From Deroplatys truncata (lineage: Eukaryota; Arthropoda; Insecta; Mantodea; Mantidae): DNA of 64,000 nucleotides. Below, piece by piece: positions 45,003 to 55,394 of this stretch. Both the position numbers and the translations under genes were made by a program. How positions within the stretch are numbered: position 1 is the first letter of the stretch; every line of letters starts with the position of its first letter. Where the stretch lies: positions 179,097,065 to 179,161,064 of the forward strand of contig CM060988.1 of NCBI GenBank assembly GCA_030765065.1, given 5' to 3'. The notes below the pieces were generated by a model. The model did no database searches, had not been told where the DNA came from, and worked only from the letters and a program-made list of their open reading frames with translations.

Positions 45003-45535
45003 TGCATTTAGGATGGCTGTATTTATGCAATTAAGGGTTCCAAAGTTCTATCGAGAACAGATTTGACTAGGGAAGCCGATTGCCACACTTTCTAAAGATT
45101 TAAATATGTGTAGTGGATTTCCCAACATTTCTTGGGGTTTGAAAATGAAACTCGAGAAGGTTGTTTGACTTCAAAGCAGAAAATGGAAAATGTTCTTCGT
45201 TTCCTAAGTGATCCTGGATGTCAGTCTGGGATTGCAAAGGACATTGGGGTACACAGGACGATAGTCTGCAAAACAGTAAATTTTGTGCTTGAAAAAATAC
45301 TAGAAAAAGTGAACTTCTGGATTAAATTCCCAAGGGGCGATGAAGCTATAACATATGTTATAATGGAGTGAACGATACAAATTTCCTAGTGCCATAGGGG
45401 TAGTTGATTGTACGCATGTCCCTATTATGAAGCCACTGTACCATGGTGATGAATATATAAATAGAAAGGGCTATGCTTCTATCAGTGAACACAACATGCA
45501 ATGCGGAACAAAAATCCACTAGCGTATACGCGCAA
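45003..45535 (+). pseudogene. PIF/Harbinger transposase fragment
   Basis: 45132-45371 encodes 'RFLSDPGCQSGIAKDIGVHR' and 'VCKTVNFVLEKI', the helical region before the DDE domain of HARBI1-like proteins. After a one-base frameshift, 'FPSAIGVVDCTHVPIMKPLY' follows (about 45380-45440), holding the first catalytic aspartate (codon 45406-45408), then 'INRKGYASI'. The remaining catalytic residues are missing. No terminal repeats found. Confidence 0.78.
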
Positions 45536-45827
45536 TGGCCAGGATCTGTGCATTTGTTAATAATACTCGTATTAGTAGATAATTAATTTTTAAACCTACC
45601 TGGAACTTTATGACATACTGGATTTCTGACAGCAGATAAGAAGTTCAGAAAGCCCTTCTCCCAAGATTTCAGAATGATTTTTCTATTCCCCGTTGCTGTT
45701 TTATCACTCTTCTTTTAAACTTCATTCTTCATGTTATGTACTTTCTTTGTTAGCTGCTTTCCTGAAATTATCTTGCCGATTCTTTTTAACCGTATTTTAT
45801 TTTACGTTGCTTTAACTGCTTGGTCAC
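45536..45827. other. Target-site flank of the non-LTR element
   Basis: AT-rich without recognisable features, ending in the 12-bp target duplication ATCGCGACGGTG (45828-45839). Confidence 0.4.
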
Positions 45828-45835
45828 ATCGCGAC

Positions 45836-45837
45836 GG

Positions 45838-45907
<70 letters not shown>
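45836..45907. repeat. (GAT)n tract: 3' tail of the retrotransposon
   Basis: About 23 GAT units, the (ATC)n tail of the minus-strand element. It starts directly at the end of the target duplication. Confidence 0.9.
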
Positions 45908-46044
45908 ATGCGGTTTAAGGGCGCTAAACTGCTGAGGTCATCAGCGCCCTTACAAGGTATAAAATAGAAAGTCAAAAAATAAAAGACAGGTAAAAAACCG
46001 CATAATTAAAAAACGGGACACAAACCCGCGATGTCAAAAAAGTT

Positions 46045-46130
46045 AAAAATAACAATAGAATAACAATAACAATAACAATAAAGACAATAACAATAATAAC
46101 AATAACAACAATAGTAACAATAACAATAAA
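46045..46130. repeat. (AACAAT)n-like repeat in the retrotransposon 3' UTR
   Basis: Imperfect AACAAT/AATAAC repeats between the ORF2 stop and the tail. Confidence 0.75.
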
Positions 46131-46291
46131 TATGTCTCAAAAACCAACACACTACAAGCATAGCCAATAAAAGATTAAAACGTGTCAAGGACTGTAGAAT
46201 GCGAGGGACATGAGCGCCATATGTCACTGGGGAGTAAGTCCCTAAGAAAACATACAGAATAAAATAACAAAGCTAAAAGACGCTCAGCGCA

Positions 46292-46906
46292 TCAAATGCG
46301 ACGATTAAAACCAATGTCACTTATAAAACGTAAAAGACATTCTACAGCATGCGCGTCGTCTGCCAAAACGTTTGCTATGCCAACAGGCAGACCCAGGCGA
46401 ACGCGCAGTGGAGCTAAAACTTGACACTCAGTTAAAATGTGACGCACCGTTAAGGGCACGTCACACTGCTGACACAGCGGAGCGGGATCACCACTGAGCA
46501 GATAACTATGACTAAAACGACAATGTCCAATTCGTAAACGGGCTAAAAGTACCTCTTCCCGACGTGAAGAACGAGAAGAGGTACCCCAGATTAACGGGAG
46601 AGGCTTAACCTCCCGCAACTTGTTCCCCCGGAGGGCCGTCCACTCATCGCGCCAGCGCGAGAGGATGCGGCGACGTAAAATAGCACACGAATCTGACGAG
46701 GGAACAACAGAGGTAAAAAATCTGGGTAATAAAATCGCCGATTTCGCAGCGGCGTCGGCAGACTCATTACCTGAGATGCCCACATGACCTGGAATCCACA
46801 TGAAGGACACGCTGATGCCACAGACACCAAGCGAGTGGAGCAGGTCATGTATGCGCTGTACAAGCGGGTGGTAATGGTACAGCGCAGTAATAAGTCTGAA
46901 GGGCAC
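46292..46906 (-). pseudogene. ORF2 C-terminal part, out of frame
   Basis: Continues ORF2 after a frameshift located between about 46855 and 46905. It holds the last RNase H motif 'VSFMWIPGHVGISGNESADA' and a C-terminal Cys/His cluster ('LCQQCDVPLTVRHILTEC'), as usual at the end of I-group ORF2 proteins. The frame is open to its stop at 46292. The GTG at its start is not a real initiation site. Confidence 0.85.
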
Positions 46907-49900
46907 TCAGAGAGTCCGTACAAATAAAACAGTGCCGTAAGGCGTGCCGCTGAATGTATAAAACAGATTGATAAATGCTAAAAAGTTCGGCGGTAAAAAT
47001 TGAACATTGTCCAGGTAAACGAAACTTAAAACTACAGTGACCAGAAACAAAGGCACATCCAACTCCAGCTTCAGTCTTAGATCCATCGGTAAAGATAAAA
47101 TGGAAGTCTCCGAATTGAGCCCGTACTTCTAAAAAAGCCGATCTAAAGACTGAAGCAGGGGTCTCAGTCTTCGGCATCGACGTTAGCCCAAGGAGACAGT
47201 GGGCCTCAGCGCGAGACCATGGAGGAAAACGCGTTTCCCCCCGTGGAAGGGCCGGCGCTGGCGGAACGTCTAAATGTCGAAGGAGCTGTCGAAAGCGAAC
47301 CCCTGGTGGGAGCAAAGCAGAGGAGCTAATAAAATAGTGACGATCAAGTGACTCCTCGAAAAATAACTCGAAGGACGGGTGGTCAGGCAAGCTTGAGAGT
47401 CGACAAGCATAGCTGCACAAGAGCATCTCACGCCGGAAGGACAGCGGAGGCGCTGCAGCTTCAGCATACAGGCTAAAAACAGGGCTGGTTGGAAAGGCCC
47501 CTGTAGCGACTCTTATGCCACGATGGTGAATGGCATTCAATCGACGTAACACAGTTGGACGTGCCGACGAATAAACAATACACCCGTAATCAAGCTTGGA
47601 TCGGACCAAAGAGCGATAAAGGCGAAGAAGGACGGTCCGATCAGCTCCCCAGGATGTGCCACTTAAAACACGTAAAATATTAAGAGAACGGTTACACTTT
47701 GCGTTTAAAAAGGAAACGTGCGAGGTCCAACACAACTTCCTGTCAAAAATCAACCCCAAAAATTTCGCCTCGTCTGCAAACGGAAGTATCCCTGGCCCAA
47801 GATGGAGAGAGGGCGGAGGGAAATACTTCCGGCGCCAAAAGTTGATGCAGACGGATTTCTCGGCGGAGAAATTAAAGCCGTTGGCGTTACTCCAGGCGTA
47901 GAGACGGTCGATACAGCTCTGGAGACGGCGTTCGAGTAGACAGGTCCGCCGTGAACTACAATAAATGGCAAAATCATCAACAAAAAGGGACGATGAAATG
48001 CCAGGTGGAATACAATCAACAATGGGGTTGATAGCAATCGCAAAAAGTGTGACACTGAGTACAGAGCCCTGCGGTACTCCGTTCTCTTGAATAAAACGAC
48101 TAGATAAAACCGAGCCCACACGTACACGAAAGACGCGGTCCGTCATGAACTCCCGAAGGAATATGGGAAGACGACCGCGGATATTCCATGCATGAAGTGT
48201 ACGTAAAATGCCGCCCCTCCAACAAGTGTCATAAGCTTTCTCCAGGTCAAAAAACACAGCCACGGTTTGACACTTTCTCAGAAACCCATTCATAACATGC
48301 GTCGACAGGGACACCAGATGGTCGACGGTAGAGCGATAGCGACGAAATCCGCACTGAGCGTTCGCTAAAAGTTTCTGAGACTCAAGCCACCATGTCAACA
48401 GCCCGTTGATCATGCGCTCCATCACCTTGCAAATGCAACTGGTGAGGGAGATAGGGCGGTAGCTGGAAGGTAGTTGGCGATCCTTCCCAGGCTTAAGAAT
48501 AGGGACAATGGTGGCTTCGCGCCAAACGGAAGGAAAAATGCCGTCTTGCCAAATACGGTTATAGACCTGTAAGAGAAAGAGTTTACTGTCGGCTGAAAGG
48601 TGCTTTAACATCAGGACATGAATGCCGTCCGGCCCAGGAGCGGAGTGCCTAGAGCAATTAAGAGCGTGCTCCAGCTCCCTCATTGTGAATAGTTCATTAT
48701 AGCATTCAGCATTAGCAGACCGAAAAGGATATGATGCGGAATCCAGCCGGTCTTTAATAGAGCGAAAGCCGGCGGAATAATGGTCTGAACTGGAAACCGC
48801 CTCAAAGGCAGCACCCAGAGTGTTAGCGATGGCAGTCGGATCCACTATGGTGGCATTAGAAACCTGAAGGCCAGAAACAGTACAATGTGACACTTTACCT
48901 GAGAAGCGACGAAGTTTATCCCAAACAACGGATGAAGGCGTAAAACGATTAAAAGACTCGACAAAACGAGCCCAAGATGCCTTCTTGCTATCCTGAATAA
49001 TGCGACGAGCCCTGGCGCGCGAATGTTTAAAAGTCACCAAATTATCAAGTGTAGGGTGTCGCCGAAACACCCTAAGTGCAGTCCTACGGGCACGAACGGC
49101 GTCCCGACAATCCTCGTTCCACCACGGAACAGGTGGCCGCCGAGGTTGGGAGGATGAACGGGGTATTGCGCGTTCGGCGGCAGAGAAAATAATAGACGTA
49201 AGGTGCTGCACTAGTTGGTTAATGTCGGAGAAGGGCTGGTCGTCAAAATGCACGAGGCTGGAATACAAGCTCCAGTCGGCTTTTGCGAATATCCAGGTAG
49301 GTACTCTGGAATGCTGTACGTGGTGCGACAGAAGAGAAACGATGCAGGGGTAATGGTCGCTGGAGTAGGTGTCAGCGACGACGTTCCACTGAAGACGACG
49401 TGCAAGCTGGAGTGAGCAAATGGCAAGGTCCAGGTGAGAAAATGTACCAGAAGAATCAGAAATAAAAGTAGGTGCACCTGTATTGAGGATGGAAAGATTG
49501 AACTGATAAAAAATGTCGGAAAGAAGAGTTCCCCTCGCACAAGCCCTTGGTGAACCCCATAGTGGGTGATGGGCATTAAAATCTCCCAACAGAAGAAAGG
49601 GTGTTGGGAGAGCGGACAGGAGAGATCGAATGTCCGCGGGAGCGAGGGGAGACGATGGAGGTGTATACACAGAACAAACAGAAAAGAAAAAACCGGGTAA
49701 CTGCAGTCTAATGGCAACAGTTTGCAAGTCGGACGTAAGTGTGATAGTTTGAAAATGAACGTCGTTACGCACTAACAACATGACACCTCCATGAGCAGGA
49801 GCACCCTCCTCCGGTTCAAGATCGTAGCGAACCGGAGTATATCCTCGGAGATCAAAAGGATCGTGAGGGCGAAGCTTAGTCTCCTGCAAACATACGACCA

Positions 49901-49982
49901 TAGGCGAATGGGAACGCAATAAAAGTTGCAGTTCCGCCCTATACGATCGTACACCACGTACATTCCAGGTCAGGATAGCCAT
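46845..49982 (-). CDS. ORF2: endonuclease / reverse transcriptase / RNase H
   Basis: 1045 codons. Residues 1 to about 215 form an APE-type endonuclease: 'TWNVRG', 'CLQETKL', 'SVYTPP', 'LLGDFNAHHPLWGS' and 'SDHYPC' carry the catalytic Asn, Glu, Asp and His positions. Reverse transcriptase follows: 'SSYRPISLTSCICKVMERMI' (around 507), 'FFDLEKAYDT' (around 580), 'NGVPQGSVLS', and the active-site box 'LFVDDFAIY' (around 668, FVDD where most have FADD/YADD). RNase H begins at 'FIFTDGSKTEAGVG' (around 966) and 'FICTDSLSAL', but the frame is lost about 15 residues later and ends at 46845; the rest is at 46292-46906. The protein nicks target DNA and reverse-transcribes the element RNA (family function). 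The start ATG at 49982 lies 22 bp after the ORF1 stop. Apart from the one frameshift all motifs are intact. Confidence 0.93.
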   Translation of the reverse strand: MAILTWNVRGVRSYRAELQLLLRSHSPMVVCLQETKLRPHDPFDLRGYTPVRYDLEPEEGAPAHGGVMLLVRNDVHFQTITLTSDLQTVAIRLQLPGFFFSVCSVYTPPSSPLAPADIRSLLSALPTPFLLLGDFNAHHPLWGSPRACARGTLLSDIFYQFNLSILNTGAPTFISDSSGTFSHLDLAICSLQLARRLQWNVVADTYSSDHYPCIVSLLSHHVQHSRVPTWIFAKADWSLYSSLVHFDDQPFSDINQLVQHLTSIIFSAAERAIPRSSSQPRRPPVPWWNEDCRDAVRARRTALRVFRRHPTLDNLVTFKHSRARARRIIQDSKKASWARFVESFNRFTPSSVVWDKLRRFSGKVSHCTVSGLQVSNATIVDPTAIANTLGAAFEAVSSSDHYSAGFRSIKDRLDSASYPFRSANAECYNELFTMRELEHALNCSRHSAPGPDGIHVLMLKHLSADSKLFLLQVYNRIWQDGIFPSVWREATIVPILKPGKDRQLPSSYRPISLTSCICKVMERMINGLLTWWLESQKLLANAQCGFRRYRSTVDHLVSLSTHVMNGFLRKCQTVAVFFDLEKAYDTCWRGGILRTLHAWNIRGRLPIFLREFMTDRVFRVRVGSVLSSRFIQENGVPQGSVLSVTLFAIAINPIVDCIPPGISSSLFVDDFAIYCSSRRTCLLERRLQSCIDRLYAWSNANGFNFSAEKSVCINFWRRKYFPPPSLHLGPGILPFADEAKFLGLIFDRKLCWTSHVSFLNAKCNRSLNILRVLSGTSWGADRTVLLRLYRSLVRSKLDYGCIVYSSARPTVLRRLNAIHHRGIRVATGAFPTSPVFSLYAEAAAPPLSFRREMLLCSYACRLSSLPDHPSFELFFEESLDRHYFISSSALLPPGVRFRQLLRHLDVPPAPALPRGETRFPPWSRAEAHCLLGLTSMPKTETPASVFRSAFLEVRAQFGDFHFIFTDGSKTEAGVGCAFVSGHCSFKFRLPGQCSIFTAELFSIYQSVLYIQRHALRHCFICTDSLSALQTYYCAVPLPPACTAHT

Positions 49983-50004
49983 TAAGAAAAAGGGGATAAA
50001 CTGT

Positions 50005-51321
50005 CTATTTAGAAGGGCGGCTTAAAATTACCTTTTGTTTATCCTTTGGGCTCGGGCTTTTTGTATGGAGTTGGTCAGACTCCATAGCTTCCTCGGAGGG
50101 AGGGCCCACGCGCTCAGTGCCAGAAACCGATTCAACCACCGTGAATCGGTTCTGGGTGGCGATGGGTAAGGGGTGCCGCTGAGCGCGGCTTGTCCCAGGA
50201 CCTTCTTGGGACAGCGACCTCCGAGGAGGAGAAGGTGAACTTTTGTTACCGCGCGCACGCGGAGGGTCTTTCAAAAAATCTTCCCTACGTAGTTTCCGCT
50301 TGGGCTTCTTTTCAGCGGCTTGCGACTTCATTGACTTTGGACCAGGTTTATAAGGCTTGGTAACAGTACCTTTAATAGACGGCCGGATGGTAGTGGCGGT
50401 TAATCCAGTCAAGGTCCAGGTCTGAGTTTCGGCATCTACTCGTGGTACTGGCGAGGCAACAACAGAACTAAATGTGCCAGATCGCAGGAGTGAAGGTTGG
50501 CGCGCATGGAAACGCCTCCGGGCTTCGGCGAAGGAGAGTTTCTCCTTTACCCGGATCTCCTGGATCGCCTTCTCGTCCAAATACCGCGGACAGTCGGCAA
50601 ACGAAGCAGAATGTGACCCTTTACAATTAACGCAGACGGGGGCTGTTGAACAGGCACCTTCGTGTGAGGGCTGGCTACATGTTGCACAGATGTTAACGGC
50701 ACTCTTACAGGAGACTTGCGTATGCCCAAAACGTTGGCATTTAAAACAACGCAGAGGTCTAGGAATATAAGGCCTCACAGAAATCCGTTCGTACCCTGCG
50801 GAAATGCTCGTGGGCAGATCGACGCCATCAAATGTAATAAACAGGGTACGAGTGGGTACCAATACGCCGTCGCGTTTGGCCTGCACTCGATGCACTGCAG
50901 TCACCTTTTGATCGGATAGATATTCTACGAGATCCTCGTCCGATATACCATCGAGGCTATGGGTGGTAACGGCGCCCCGACAGGAGTTCAATGTGCGGTG
51001 CTTCTCAACACGGATGGGGTAACCGTGGAGAAGCGTAGCGCGCAACAAGGTCTTACTTTGCTGATCGGACTTAGTTTGTGCCAATAAGGAACCATTCCGT
51101 AGACGAGTGCATGATTGAACCGCACCAGCAATAGCATCTATGCCCTTCTGAATTATAAAAGGGTTCACCTTCTCAAAGTTTTGTCCTTCTTCTGTTCTCG
51201 AAATGACCAAGTAACAACCAGATGACGGCGGTGCTACTTCTGTTACAATGACGTTTCGGCGCTTGTTGGTATTAATGGAGGAAGGGTGCTCCATAGCGAA
51301 AAAAATCCTCCACCATTGCAA
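50005..51321 (-). CDS. ORF1: gag-like zinc-knuckle protein
   Basis: 438 codons from the first in-frame ATG (51321). The ATG at 51294 (MEHPSSINTN) is also plausible and is the one I favour because the first nine residues look like 5' UTR. Residues ~192-240 hold three zinc knuckles: CFKCQRFGHTQVSC (CX2CX4HX4C), CATCSQPSHEGAC (CX2CX4HX3C) and CVNCKGSHSASFADC (CX2CX3HX6C). This is the ORF1 pattern of I-factor and other insect non-LTR elements, whose product binds element RNA. The C-terminal third is basic and Ser/Pro-rich. The frame is intact. Confidence 0.92.
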   Translation of the reverse strand: MQWWRIFFAMEHPSSINTNKRRNVIVTEVAPPSSGCYLVISRTEEGQNFEKVNPFIIQKGIDAIAGAVQSCTRLRNGSLLAQTKSDQQSKTLLRATLLHGYPIRVEKHRTLNSCRGAVTTHSLDGISDEDLVEYLSDQKVTAVHRVQAKRDGVLVPTRTLFITFDGVDLPTSISAGYERISVRPYIPRPLRCFKCQRFGHTQVSCKSAVNICATCSQPSHEGACSTAPVCVNCKGSHSASFADCPRYLDEKAIQEIRVKEKLSFAEARRRFHARQPSLLRSGTFSSVVASPVPRVDAETQTWTLTGLTATTIRPSIKGTVTKPYKPGPKSMKSQAAEKKPKRKLRREDFLKDPPRARGNKSSPSPPRRSLSQEGPGTSRAQRHPLPIATQNRFTVVESVSGTERVGPPSEEAMESDQLHTKSPSPKDKQKVILSRPSK

Positions 51322-51931
51322 CCGTCTCCGACCTCGGGCTCTGACTTCTCGGGCGTTACCCCGGCTTGGGTGAGTGGCCTATCTATACCAGACTCACCCC
51401 AGGGTCACACCTCCCAGAACATAGACAGAGGGACCCAATCGCCGTCAGAAGTCAGCAGCTCATGCAATGGCCCCCCCCCGCGGGACTGCAGTTGAACAGC
51501 GGATACGAACACAAACCCTACATGACGACCCCGGGTGGTGGGGATGACGCCATTACCCACTCACCCAGCTGCGCACGCGGTGCGCGGGTATCCGTCGGGC
51601 TGTGTCCACGGAGGATTTAAATAAAAGGATAAAAGAAACTAAAACAGTGTGGACGTTTCGCACGCAAGGTAGGCCGGCGGGGAAGAAAAAGAGACATGCG
51701 AATGTCGTGGTGCGAAATGGTCGGAAAGTGATAAGGGAAGAAAGAAACGATGGTGAGGTGCGGTATGGATGGAATGCAAAGAACGCACGAGAGCCTACCT
51801 TGGGTCCACCGGTCACTTGAAGAACCCACCTCGACCGGATGGGGGTGAGGGGATGAATATGGCGATGATTGGCTCGGGAACCCCCGGGTGCGCCAAAAAC
51901 CCGTACTCACATAAGGTGAGCCCCTGAGGGG
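51322..51931 (-). promoter_or_regulatory. 5' UTR of the retrotransposon
   Basis: About 610-640 bp of GC-rich leader between ORF1 and the upstream target duplication, beginning (minus strand) CCCTCAGGGGCTCACC. It presumably holds an internal pol II promoter, as in related elements. Its open frames on both strands are uninformative. A C-run lies at 51471-51480. Confidence 0.7.
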
Positions 51932-51954
51932 ATCGCGACGGTGGATAACTCTTA

Positions 51955-53508
51955 GTGCGATATGTGATCGACAGTTAGCCTTCTAGGTCTCATCCCTGTA
52001 ACCACCCGCTCCGTCACGTGTCACAGAGACTCTAACGCATAACTACCGAATCTTCTGCTTCGTGCCGTGCAGACGGCATTAGGGTGCCGTCCAGTCTAAC
52101 CGCCGCCCTCACACAGAAAGGCGGACAGTTAGCCTTCTGGGTCTCATACCTGTAACCACCTGCTTCATACCGTGCAGATGGCGTTAGGGTACCGTCCAGT
52201 CCAACCGCCGCCCCCACACAGAAAGGCGGACAGATAGCCTTCTAGGTCTCATCCCTGTAACCACCTGCTTCATACCGTGCAGATGGCGTTAGGGTACCGT
52301 TTAGTCTAACCGCCGCCCCCACACAGAAAGGCGGACAGTTAGCCTTCTAGGTCTCATCCTAACCACCTACTCCATGCCGTGCAGATGGCATTAGGGTGTC
52401 GTCCAGTCTAACCGCCGCCCTCACACAGAAAGGCGGACAGTTAGCCTTCTAGGTCTCATCCTAACCACCTACTCCATGCCGTGCAGATGGCATTACGGTG
52501 CCGTCCAGTCTAACCGCCGCCCTCACACAGAAAGAAGGACAGTTAGCCTTCTAGGTCTCATCCCTGTAACCACCTGCTTCATACCGTGCAGATGGCATTA
52601 GGGTACCGTCTAGTCTAACCGCCGCCCTCACACAGAAAGGCGGAAGTTAGCCTTCTAGGTCTCATCCTAACCACCTGCTCCATGCCGTGCAGATGGCATT
52701 AGGGTGCCGTCCAGTCTAACCGCCGCCCTCACACATAAAGGCGGACAGTTAGCCTTCTAGGTCTCATCCTTGTAACCACCTGCTTCATGCCGTGCAGATG
52801 GCGTTACGGTGCCGTCCCGTCTAACCGCCGCCCTCACACAGAAAGGCGGACAGTTAGCCTTCTAGGTCTCATCCTTGTAACCACCTGCTTCATGCCGTAC
52901 AGATGGTGTTAGGGTGCCGTCCAGTCCAACCGCCACCCTCACACAGAAAGGCGGACAGTTAGCCTTCTAGGTCTCATCCTAACCACCTGCTTCATGCCGT
53001 GCAGATGGCGTTAGGGTGCCGTCCAGTCTAACTGCCGCCCTCACACAGAAAGGCGGACAGTTAGCCTTCTAGGTCTCATCCCTGTAACCACCTGCTCCGT
53101 GCCGTGCAGACGGCATTAGGGTGCCGTCCACCCAACCGCCGCCCTCACACATAAAAGCGGACAGTTAGCCTTCTAGGTCTCATCCCTGTAACCACCTGCT
53201 TCATGCCGTACAGATGGCATTAGGTGCCGTCCAGTCTAACCGCCACCCTCACACAGAAAGGCGGACAATTAGCATTCTAGGTCTCATCCCTGTAACCACC
53301 TGCTTCATGCCGTACAGATGGCATTAAGGTGCCGTTTAGTGTAACCGCCGCCCTCACACAGAAAGGCGGACAGTTAGCCTTCTAGGTTTCATCCCTGGAA
53401 AATGCTGTCTTGCTTCGTCACGTGCCCACAAAGACCGCCGGACCTTTTGCTTCGTGCCGTGCAATGGCGTTAGGGTGCCGTCCAGTCTAACCGCTTACAT
53501 TGTCTGCG
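51955..53508. repeat. GC-rich tandem array, ~105-bp unit, ~14 copies
   Basis: About 14 copies of a unit containing 'aggcggacagttagccttct', 'aggtctcatccctgtaacca', 'cctgcttcatgccgtgcaga' and 'ggtgccgtccagtctaaccg'. Units are ~105 bp, or ~100 bp where 'ccctgtaacc' is shortened to 'cctaacc'. Each holds CCGCC...GGCGG, able to form a short stem. The first (about 51995-52060) and last (about 53400-53465) units share a different middle containing 'cgtcacgtg'. The array starts just outside the target duplication of the retrotransposon, so it is not part of that element. Confidence 0.92.
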
Positions 53509-53559
53509 AATAGATGGCATAGTTTTCACTATTACCACTTATTTTTCATATTACTATTG

Positions 53560-53737
53560 TTTTAGACTTAAAGTGGAACTTTGGGTCGTGGTATTAAATA
53601 TCCAATCCGGTATTTACCTTGGCGACTGAGGAAAACCACGAAAAAACCTCACACAGATTTGTCGGCCCAAGGGATTTGAACCCGGGACTCCCGAATGCGG
53701 GCCACAGACTTTACCGCCTTAGCCATCCCGCTCGGTG
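53560..53737 (-). repeat. tRNA-derived SINE (mosaic type)
   Basis: The minus-strand head reads 'cgagcgggatggctaaggcg' with box B 'GGGTTCAAATCCC' (complement around 53680), followed by 'gtggttttcctcagtcgcca'. Same head type as 13391-13715. The 3' half is missing or replaced. Confidence 0.75.
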
Positions 53738-54179
53738 ATTGCCGAATTGATGTTGATGTTCAGCTTTAACTGCTTCCAATGCTTTCTCTTTATCCATTTT
53801 ATTTATGGTGTCTGAGATTCATTTAAAATCCTCGAGTGTTTTTTTTTAAATTGATACAATTTCCGTTGTGTATCGTTGAAATCTTCATTGTCTTCACTTT
53901 GTATGTGTTCATTTTCGGAAGACATTAACAAATACTGAGTATTGTGGCGCAAGTGCTATAATATCAGCAATCAAGCAGCCTGGCCTTGAATTCCCCCACC
54001 ATTCCTTTGACAGCAAATGCTTTAATTTCCCAGCATTTACTTACTAACATTATAAAAATATGATTCACACCAAAACAAGCTCTTGATAATGCTAGTTCTA
54101 AATGCTTGTAAGCAATTGCTTTTTCTTATTCTTAATGCTTCTAGTGTTCACTGGACCTTTATTCACTTCACCCATTGTC
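53738..54179. other. Unassigned AT-rich stretch
   Basis: No recognised gene or repeat. Confidence 0.4.
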
Positions 54180-54425
54180 CTAAGCAGGTGCCAGAAATGC
54201 TTGAACAACGAAGGGAGGCAGTTCTTGTTTTATATACGTGAGTAATTTACTTTTCTTTGTAAGTATTTATTTTATGTGTTAGAAATAACTTACGCGACAA
54301 ACCATACTATATTTTCTGTGGGCTTCCTATCACCCGCACCGCCAACACAGCAACCAGCTTAACCAGCCGACCGCACGCCGCGAAACCGGTTCCGCCAACA
54401 ATTGCTCATCCCGTATATAAAATAC
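54180..54425 (+). repeat. Tc1-type transposon 3' remnant
   Basis: Plus-strand counterpart of 30355-30990: 'atgcttgaacaacgaaggga', 'acttacgcgacaaaccatac' and 'ccgcacgccgcgaaaccggt' match that region inverted. It is uninterrupted where 30430-30823 carries the retroposon. 54426-54589 shows nothing else. Confidence 0.65.
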
Positions 54426-54589
54426 CCGTTACTCATATTGTTTATTCAACCTTCCATTCAGTAAATAATCTTAGCAAATACCATCGTTTCGATATTATTC
54501 AGATAATTGGCTGTACTCTGGCAACTATCGACAATATCAGACTCACTCCTGCTATTATCTTATCTTATTTTCCTTAACGGAGGGGACAC

Positions 54590-55235
54590 GGCACCGACCA
54601 GAGTGGATATTGCACCTACGCCCCACCAGGGGGCGTGCCGGGGAGAAAGGATGAAGCGAAAGGAAACATCGAGCGACGGTAGAGCAACGACAGTATCCCT
54701 AAGTTTCCAGAAATAGACACCCCGGCAGACGGACAGGCAGATCGAGGACCCCGCCCTACGCTGAGGGGGCCCAACGCCCTTAAGGGGGTTCGATACCCGC
54801 AGCCAGCTAAAAGCCGAGGAATAGAGACAGTTTACATAGAGCATTCTTTTCCCCTGACATGCTGCACCGAAACACCATCGGCGACACTTCCGACCCTGAA
54901 AGAGACAAACACGATAAAGGATTAATGAAATGATTAATGGAACGAAATGGAAGCACAGGAAATTCGGAGGCTGAAAGAAACACTCCAGCGTTCGCGGGGA
55001 GAAAGGATGAAGCGAAAGGAAACATCGAGCGACGGTAGAGCAACGACAGTATCCCTAAGTTTCCAGAAATAGACACCCCGGCAGACGGACAGGCAGATCG
55101 AGGACCCCGCCTTACACTGACGACCCAGGAAAACCCGTGAAGAAACCAATGGGTTAGAATGGGCGGGCATCGAACCTCGAATCTCCTAAATGCAGGTCAC
55201 AGACGTTGCCGCCTAAGCCATCCCGCTAGGTCACT
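54590..55235 (-). repeat. SINE (type 1) with internal duplication
   Basis: Minus-strand SINE whose head is at 55150-55235 (complement 'cgggatggcttaggcggcaa' and a box-B-like region). A ~110-bp stretch from 'ggggagaaaggatgaagcga' to 'cagatcgaggaccccgcc' occurs twice almost identically (about 54640-54752 and 54998-55112). This makes the copy longer than the ~520 bp of its relatives. The minus-strand open frames (54560-55170) follow the duplication and are not genes. Confidence 0.78.
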
Positions 55236-55330
55236 CGTGATTTTATTTATGAAAATATTAACAAAGGTGAAGATAATAGTCCACTTATTTAACGATGCGT
55301 TTTGGGTACTGGGGCCAGGTCAACATCATT

Positions 55331-55331
55331 A

Positions 55332-55394
<63 letters not shown>

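Larger units (their letters stand above)
45840..51931 (-). mobile_element. Full-length I-like non-LTR retrotransposon
   Basis: A 6.09-kb element on the minus strand, bounded by a perfect 12-bp direct repeat ATCGCGACGGTG (45828-45839 and 51932-51943). Order in its own direction: 5' UTR (51931-51295), ORF1 with three zinc knuckles, a 22-bp gap, ORF2 with endonuclease, reverse transcriptase and RNase H, a 3' UTR, and an (ATC)n tail (plus-strand GAT run, 45840-45907). An RNase H domain plus CCHC ORF1 points to the I group (I, Nimb or relatives); I cannot name the clade. It is much richer in G and C than the host DNA. One frameshift in the RNase H domain makes this copy defective. Confidence 0.93.

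Noticed and set aside
45836..45907. Poly-aspartate protein frame at 45731-45967
   Set aside because: The aspartates are the GAT tail of the retrotransposon read on the wrong strand.
49000..49353. Several 60-130-codon frames on both strands within 46-51 kb
   Set aside because: They overlap ORF1 and ORF2 of the retrotransposon in other frames and carry no motifs.
51932..51950. ACGGTGGATAACTC resembles the start of 5.8S rRNA, suggesting an rDNA target for the retrotransposon
   Set aside because: The match stops after about 14 bases and neither flank continues as rRNA or spacer.
51955..53508. The 105-bp array as 5' promoter monomers of the retrotransposon, or as a CRISPR array
   Set aside because: The 12-bp target duplication places the element's 5' end at 51931, outside the array. 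The units are contiguous without unique spacers and the DNA is animal.
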